Virus record (IMG/VR): IMGVR_UViG_3300035698_015428 | Location: 1-31,662 of that record | Source of the DNA: a virus | DNA length: 31,662 bases | Reading direction: 5' to 3' (one strand) | Shown here: positions 28,617 to 31,662 of the stretch, piece after piece | Layout of the letters: every line of letters begins with the position of its first letter | Numbering within the stretch: the first letter of the stretch is position 1 | Translations under genes and position numbers: made by a program | The notes under the pieces: generated by a model | Told to the model about the DNA's origin: nothing | The model's input: the letters and a program-made list of their open reading frames with translations, nothing else | Databases searched by the model: none

Positions 28617-30947
28617 TTAGCGAAGGAACATACGCTCATAGTCTTCGGCGTCTTTTTCTGTCATTCGTTTTCCACCTGATTTAAAAAAGTGGGTAAACAG
28701 AGCATATCTTACAGAATCCATACAATTCAAAGTTAAAATGTTATTAACAAAATAACACTGACAGTCTTTCACATGTATATTATATACTTTTTGTTTCTCT
28801 ACAGAATTTAGCCGAACAGGAAGATGAGCAGAACTTTCTTTTTGCATAATTGAACTCTTTAAAGATTTCTCTGCAATTTTTACATTGGTACAAAGAGAAT
28901 TTTTTAGGAACTGGGTTACATTTCCAGAACATCGTTCTTCCACATGATTTTGAGCATGTAGTGGATTTACGGTATTTATTTGTTGAGTATTGTCTATTAC
29001 AGAATTCACATATTCGATACTCATTGTCAATGTTATTGTCTCTTCTCCACTTACTTTTACATTTATTTGAACAAAATTTGGTGCTTGACTGTTTTCTTGT
29101 GAGATACTCGGAGGAACACTGCACGCATTTAATTTTCCTTTCGGGATACTTGAATGATTTATTTCCATGCTCTCTATGCCAAGCCCTACCTTCTTCGCTG
29201 GCATGCCATTTTTTAGTAAGAGGTCTGATGTTATCGAAATGTTTTCGTTTAGACTCTTTTTGTTCTTTCGTAAGAAGTTTGTTATGGATTCTAACGTGCT
29301 CTTTTGGAGTGAGCAGACATAAGTTACTAATTTCATTGTTGAGGGGATTGCAGTCGACGTGATGTATATGCATTCCTTTGGGAATTTTCCCATGGTTATG
29401 TTTCCAGATTTCTCTGTGAAAACTTTCATATCCTTTTCTTTTATCTGCACAAGACGGTGTAAAATACCTTCTACTTGTGGTAGATTTGGCATGTATGTAT
29501 CTACGATATGTGATTCCGTTAAAAACGATTTCTTCTTTTGACATTGATTATCCTCTTCCAACATTAGAATAATGTCCGAACATAGCATATCTTTAGACTC
29601 AATCCAACCTCTATTTGCCGTATAAAACTTATGCGAAGATGTACATGTTATAAGTTTCCCAAATATATTATACGTTTGCACTTCTTCATCATGTACGAAT
29701 TTATGAAGGATTTTTTTATACCCTATGGGAGTAAGAACCTCATCACCTATATTTATGCACTCTATAGATACATTACCTTTTCTTGTCATAACTAAAGATC
29801 CAGCAGCAAAACAGTGGTCATGTTTCTTTAGAGGCTTATCAACACCTCTTTCAGAAGCTTTAGCATCCCATAGGTATGTGGAAAACTCTTTAATGGTGTT
29901 TACACAGTTCATGCATACTTTGAATGTACCATTTGTCATTAACATAGACACATATCTAATCCCCGAAAGGACATCATTGTCACCATCAGAGAAGTTAGTA
30001 ATGCCATTTCTTATCAACTCTTGCTTAAACGAAGCCGCTGAAGGATCCAGATAAATATTCTTAACATAATAACCATCCATAAAATCTATTAAATCTAACG
30101 TATAATCGTAATCTGACTTCTGCTTTTGCTCTTTTCTTGAGTCATAGTAATACTCTTTTTCTAACCACATATTGGGGTAGGCAGATGGATTATAACCTAT
30201 TAACGAAAAACAACAAGGGTTAGTTGTACCGTAGTCGACACCAATAATATAGTAGTTAGCTGTGGCATCTGGTTGTTGGATAACATGCACTTCTTCATCA
30301 AAGAAATCGTACACAGCACCCTCAGCAAGCACCCACTTGCCTTCTATGAACCTCTTATGCCATAACCCTTTATACTCTGCTGAAAGGTCGTGAATATATT
30401 TTTCAGATAGCGACGGATTATCCCGTATACTAAACTGGAAACTTTTAATATTAAGGACGTCAGTCCTATCAAGGAAATCGCGACGAAGCCAATGAAAAGG
30501 AGAATCAGGATTTGTAGAAGCAAAAAGACATGCATTAGGAATAGAGAGACGAGATAAAAGCATTTTAAAGAAATTTTCAGGAATAAGGGTTGCTTCGTCA
30601 ATAAGCGCGCCAGCAAATTCAGAACCCCTGATTTTAGTTTCGGCTCTGTCATCGTTAGCTCCTATGATAAACATTGTTCTGTTATATAAATATGCTTCAC
30701 CCTTACCAGCTCTGTATACTAAGGCGTCTCCAATAAGCTGCTGAAGAGGCATAATGATGTTGCGCTTAATAGTCTTATCAGTACGTCCACATACCACAAG
30801 AGGACCCGCAGGGCCATTAGCACAGAAGTCTATCCATCTAAGCAGGCATACAAATGATTTACCCGAACGCACAGCACCTTCAAGAATGTTGATACGTGCA
30901 TCAGAGTTTAAGAATGCATCTTGTTGCTTTTCACTTAGCCCTTTCAA
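28617..30947 (-). CDS. terL: Large terminase with intein in the nuclease domain (776 aa precursor)
   Basis: The packaging motor ATPase and nuclease. The N-terminal ATPase has Walker A GAVRSGKS (24-31), Walker B ALIDEA with D117-E118, and the coupling motif FASTNP (142-147). The C-terminal RNase-H-like nuclease has D238 (IIGVDYGT), D301 (YLDPSAAS) and D744 (CMDSVRYA). Residues 379-741 are an intein inserted between KKHDH and CMDSVRYA; removing it leaves 413 residues and restores the usual DHCMDSVRYA motif. Start is TTG 30947, with AAGGGG about 9 bases upstream, 6 bases after the stop of the small gene at 30954. The third catalytic aspartate lies three residues from the splice junction, so splicing probably governs nuclease activity. 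Confidence 0.93.
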   Translation of the reverse strand: MKGLSEKQQDAFLNSDARINILEGAVRSGKSFVCLLRWIDFCANGPAGPLVVCGRTDKTIKRNIIMPLQQLIGDALVYRAGKGEAYLYNRTMFIIGANDDRAETKIRGSEFAGALIDEATLIPENFFKMLLSRLSIPNACLFASTNPDSPFHWLRRDFLDRTDVLNIKSFQFSIRDNPSLSEKYIHDLSAEYKGLWHKRFIEGKWVLAEGAVYDFFDEEVHVIQQPDATANYYIIGVDYGTTNPCCFSLIGYNPSAYPNMWLEKEYYYDSRKEQKQKSDYDYTLDLIDFMDGYYVKNIYLDPSAASFKQELIRNGITNFSDGDNDVLSGIRYVSMLMTNGTFKVCMNCVNTIKEFSTYLWDAKASERGVDKPLKKHDHCFAAGSLVMTRKGNVSIECINIGDEVLTPIGYKKILHKFVHDEEVQTYNIFGKLITCTSSHKFYTANRGWIESKDMLCSDIILMLEEDNQCQKKKSFLTESHIVDTYMPNLPQVEGILHRLVQIKEKDMKVFTEKSGNITMGKFPKECIYITSTAIPSTMKLVTYVCSLQKSTLESITNFLRKNKKSLNENISITSDLLLKNGMPAKKVGLGIESMEINHSSIPKGKLNACSVPPSISQENSQAPNFVQINVKVSGEETITLTMSIEYVNSVIDNTQQINTVNPLHAQNHVEERCSGNVTQFLKNSLCTNVKIAEKSLKSSIMQKESSAHLPVRLNSVEKQKVYNIHVKDCQCYFVNNILTLNCMDSVRYALFTHFFKSGGKRMTEKDAEDYERMFLR
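28725..29813 (-). other. Intein in the large terminase, with an alternate-frame nuclease gene inside
   Basis: 363 residues (379-741 of the precursor). Block A starts at C379 (CFAAGSLVMTRKGNVSIECI, with GDEVLT). Block B has T436-x-x-H439 (TCTSSHKFYT). Block F is KVYNIHVKDCQCYFVNN and block G is ILTLN741, followed by C742 as the +1 nucleophile. The segment between B and F, about 468-715, has low-complexity composition (many Ser, Thr, Asn and Lys) and no endonuclease motif in this frame, because the same DNA carries the HNH gene in another frame. Unusual residues: Q730 and L740 replace the histidines usual in blocks F and G. Confidence 0.85.
28780..29544 (-). CDS. Complete HNH endonuclease gene nested out of frame inside the intein (254 aa)
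   Basis: 254 residues, same strand as terL but in the -1 frame, entirely within the intein. It has its own AGAGGA site 6 bases before ATG 29544 and its own TAA. Order: an N-terminal domain (EIVFNGITYRRYIHAK), the HNH core with H43-REIW, IPKGMHIHHVDCNPLNN (H61-H62, N69-N70), N74 and E82-H83, a linker (KKWHASEEGRAWHREHG) and three Cys4 fingers (C140/C143/C158/C162, C179/C182/C197/C201, C221/C224/C239/C243). C65 replaces the usual Gly. This is the layout of freestanding phage HNH homing enzymes. Its target is probably the intein-free terL site of relatives. Confidence 0.9.
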   Translation of the reverse strand: MSKEEIVFNGITYRRYIHAKSTTSRRYFTPSCADKRKGYESFHREIWKHNHGKIPKGMHIHHVDCNPLNNEISNLCLLTPKEHVRIHNKLLTKEQKESKRKHFDNIRPLTKKWHASEEGRAWHREHGNKSFKYPERKIKCVQCSSEYLTRKQSSTKFCSNKCKSKWRRDNNIDNEYRICEFCNRQYSTNKYRKSTTCSKSCGRTMFWKCNPVPKKFSLYQCKNCREIFKEFNYAKRKFCSSSCSAKFCRETKSI

Positions 30948-30953
30948 TCTTGC

Positions 30954-31124
30954 CTACCCCTTGTGGTAATCTAGATTAAACCCACCTTTTTTTTCATGTT
31001 CCTTAGCGCAATGCACAAAGAAAGAGGATAAGCTCATTCCCATTATAGATGCCATAACCATGCACTTTGCATGAAATTCTTGGTCTAATATTACTGTTGA
31101 TCTTTTTTTAGTTTCTTTTTCCAT
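30954..31124 (-). CDS. Ribbon-helix-helix-like protein upstream of terL (56 aa)
   Basis: 56 residues: MEKETKKRSTVILDQEFHAK, then CMVMASIMGMSLSSFFVHCA, then a lysine-rich tail. The strand (RSTVILD) followed by two helices with a GMS turn matches the Arc/MetJ fold. It lies 6 bases upstream of terL and shares its operon, so it may regulate terminase expression or help recognise DNA. No Shine-Dalgarno site precedes ATG 31124. Instead TATAAT ends 6 bases before the ATG, so transcription would start at or next to the start codon. Confidence 0.7.
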   Translation of the reverse strand: MEKETKKRSTVILDQEFHAKCMVMASIMGMSLSSFFVHCAKEHEKKGGFNLDYHKG

Positions 31125-31130
31125 ACCCGT

Positions 31131-31138
31131 ATTATACC
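31131..31138 (-). promoter_or_regulatory. Extended -10 promoter of the terminase operon
   Basis: The minus strand reads TGGTATAAT just before the gene at 30954-31124; TATAAT is 31136-31131. The -35 is weak (TATAAA-like at 16-17 bases). The same TGGTATA core drives the gene at 31244 on the other strand, so both divergent genes use an extended -10 element. Confidence 0.5.
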
Positions 31139-31184
31139 AAATCTACACTAATTTATATAGTATTATCTTTTAAATAATATTATG

Positions 31185-31213
31185 TTGCGTAAATTCATAC
31201 CTTGTGGTATACT
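31185..31213 (+). promoter_or_regulatory. Strong sigma70-type promoter with extended -10
   Basis: TTGCGT (31185-31190), a 17-base spacer and TATACT (31208-31213), with TGG immediately before it. It lies 30 bases upstream of ATG 31244, which has AAGGAGA as ribosome binding site. The best-looking promoter in the window. Confidence 0.75.
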
Positions 31214-31243
31214 ATAGTTATAAGACAAACAAGGAGACACACA

Positions 31244-31516
31244 ATGAGAAATACACAAGATGATGCAATATACACAGCACATGAGGATAATTTCGTAGAA
31301 ACTATATGTACGGATGTTGACCTAATGATGTTTGTTAAAAAGAATTACCATACAAGTTCGTACGAAGAATTCTGTGGCGATGAATTTAACTGTGAAAGAT
31401 CATGCCTAGAAATATTCGAAAGAGTATGGGAAATGGATCCGGAAATAGCTATTGGAGACACTAAAGAAGCCATAGAGTATGACATTGAAAGTTCACAAAA
31501 TGAAGAAACGGATTAA
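31244..31516 (+). CDS. Small acidic hypothetical protein (90 aa), paralogue of the gene at 39
   Basis: 90 residues starting MRNTQDDAIYTAHEDNFVET; this ATG has AAGGAGA about 7 bases upstream, so the longer frame from 31202 is not used. Strongly acidic, with cysteines in a helical middle (FCGDEFNCERSCLEIFERVW). The first 17 codons and the ribosome site are nearly repeated at 39-188. A strong promoter before it and a terminator after it make it a single-gene unit on the strand opposite to the terminase operon. Possibly an early host-takeover or acidic DNA-mimic protein; this is a guess from charge and promoter strength. Confidence 0.75.
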   Translation: MRNTQDDAIYTAHEDNFVETICTDVDLMMFVKKNYHTSSYEEFCGDEFNCERSCLEIFERVWEMDPEIAIGDTKEAIEYDIESSQNEETD

Positions 31517-31536
31517 CAAGATAGAAATTAAAAAGA

Positions 31537-31586
31537 CCCGCTCAAAAAAATAAAAGGGCCCATAGAAAAATAGCGGGGTATTTTTT
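31537..31586 (+). terminator. Terminator after the gene at 31244
   Basis: CCCGCT (31537-31542) pairs with AGCGGG (31572-31577), followed by GTA and six T (31581-31586). The loop is long (29 bases) and contains the palindrome GGGCCC. The position, 21 bases after the stop, supports termination. Confidence 0.5.
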
Positions 31587-31648
31587 ATATACCTCAATAT
31601 TTCAATAGGGCATGGGCGTACATCAATATCTATAGTAAAAAATACCCC
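31575..31648. repeat. 13-bp inverted repeat next to the circle join
   Basis: GGGGTATTTTTTA (31575-31587) and TAAAAAATACCCC (31636-31648) are perfect inverted repeats, extended by TATA on both sides with a one-base bulge, around about 48 bases. No gene lies between them. It ends 3 bases before the terminal repeat at 31652. It may be a protein-binding or packaging-related site, or a terminator of leftward transcription. Confidence 0.55.
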
Positions 31649-31651
31649 TAT

Positions 31652-31662
31652 ATTTTTTTCGC
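31652..31662. repeat. 11-bp terminal direct repeat, copy 2 (matches 1-11)
   Basis: Identical to positions 1-11. Joining the ends places the genes at 31244 and 39 in tandem and leaves no broken frame. Confidence 0.5.

Noticed and set aside
28780-29544. The nested HNH as an ordinary in-frame intein nuclease broken by two sequencing frameshifts
   Set aside because: The HNH gene has its own Shine-Dalgarno site, ATG, complete N-terminal domain and stop, and the intein frame stays open without a stop. Two errors would not produce all of these, although resequencing is still the decisive test.

Overview
The window reads as an essentially complete genome of a small, AT-rich, short-tailed (podovirus-like) double-stranded DNA phage. 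It has a P22-type portal, an N4-gp56-type major capsid protein, a scaffold, a head-tail adaptor, a nozzle-like tail protein, internal (ejection) proteins, several tail-fibre genes and a large terminase. It has no integrase, no DNA polymerase and no rRNA or tRNA gene. No gene is cut at either edge, and the first and last 11 bases are identical (1-11 and 31652-31662). Across that seam a small-terminase-like gene (214-594) lies upstream of the large terminase (28617-30947) on the same strand, so the molecule is probably circular or a circularly permuted linear. Shine-Dalgarno sites and -35/-10 promoters look sigma70-like. The host cannot be named from the sequence.

Layout. 1-2922, minus strand: small-terminase-like gene, three small unknown genes in overlapping start-stop order, a RusA-type Holliday junction resolvase and a winged-helix replication-initiator-like protein preceded by a 20-residue mini-ORF. 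2923-3279: hairpin-rich tandem repeats, a candidate origin or regulatory RNA, ending in a terminator. 3280-3654: a small helix-turn-helix regulator facing away from the plus-strand early operon across an operator-rich intergenic region. 3655-6407, plus strand: two small unknown genes, an HU/IHF-like protein, an ERF single-strand annealing protein, a YqaJ-type exonuclease and two small membrane-associated proteins. 6384-7377: small cysteine-rich, membrane and secreted proteins, the only visible places for unrecognised lysis genes. 7415-12998, minus strand: a modular set of tail-fibre genes with shared domains and one shrunken mini-gene. 13126-13493, plus strand: a ribbon-helix-helix protein and a membrane protein. 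13468-28289, minus strand: virion genes in reverse order (internal proteins, acetyltransferase-like protein, tail, adaptor, decoration-like, capsid, scaffold, portal), interrupted by a plus-strand HNH endonuclease at 24989-25579. 28617-31124: large terminase preceded by a ribbon-helix-helix gene. 31244-31516 and 39-188: two small plus-strand genes that share a duplicated 5' end.

Most striking: the large terminase carries an intein (28725-29813), and inside it a complete, separately startable HNH endonuclease gene (28780-29544) is read in another frame of the same strand. The intein frame stays open through all 765 nucleotides, so this DNA is dual-coding. Second, the leader of the portal gene (27671-27800) can fold into a GNRA hairpin plus a compact three-way junction. 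The closing strand of that junction can instead form an 11-bp helix over the portal ribosome binding site, which is the layout of a riboswitch-like translational switch.
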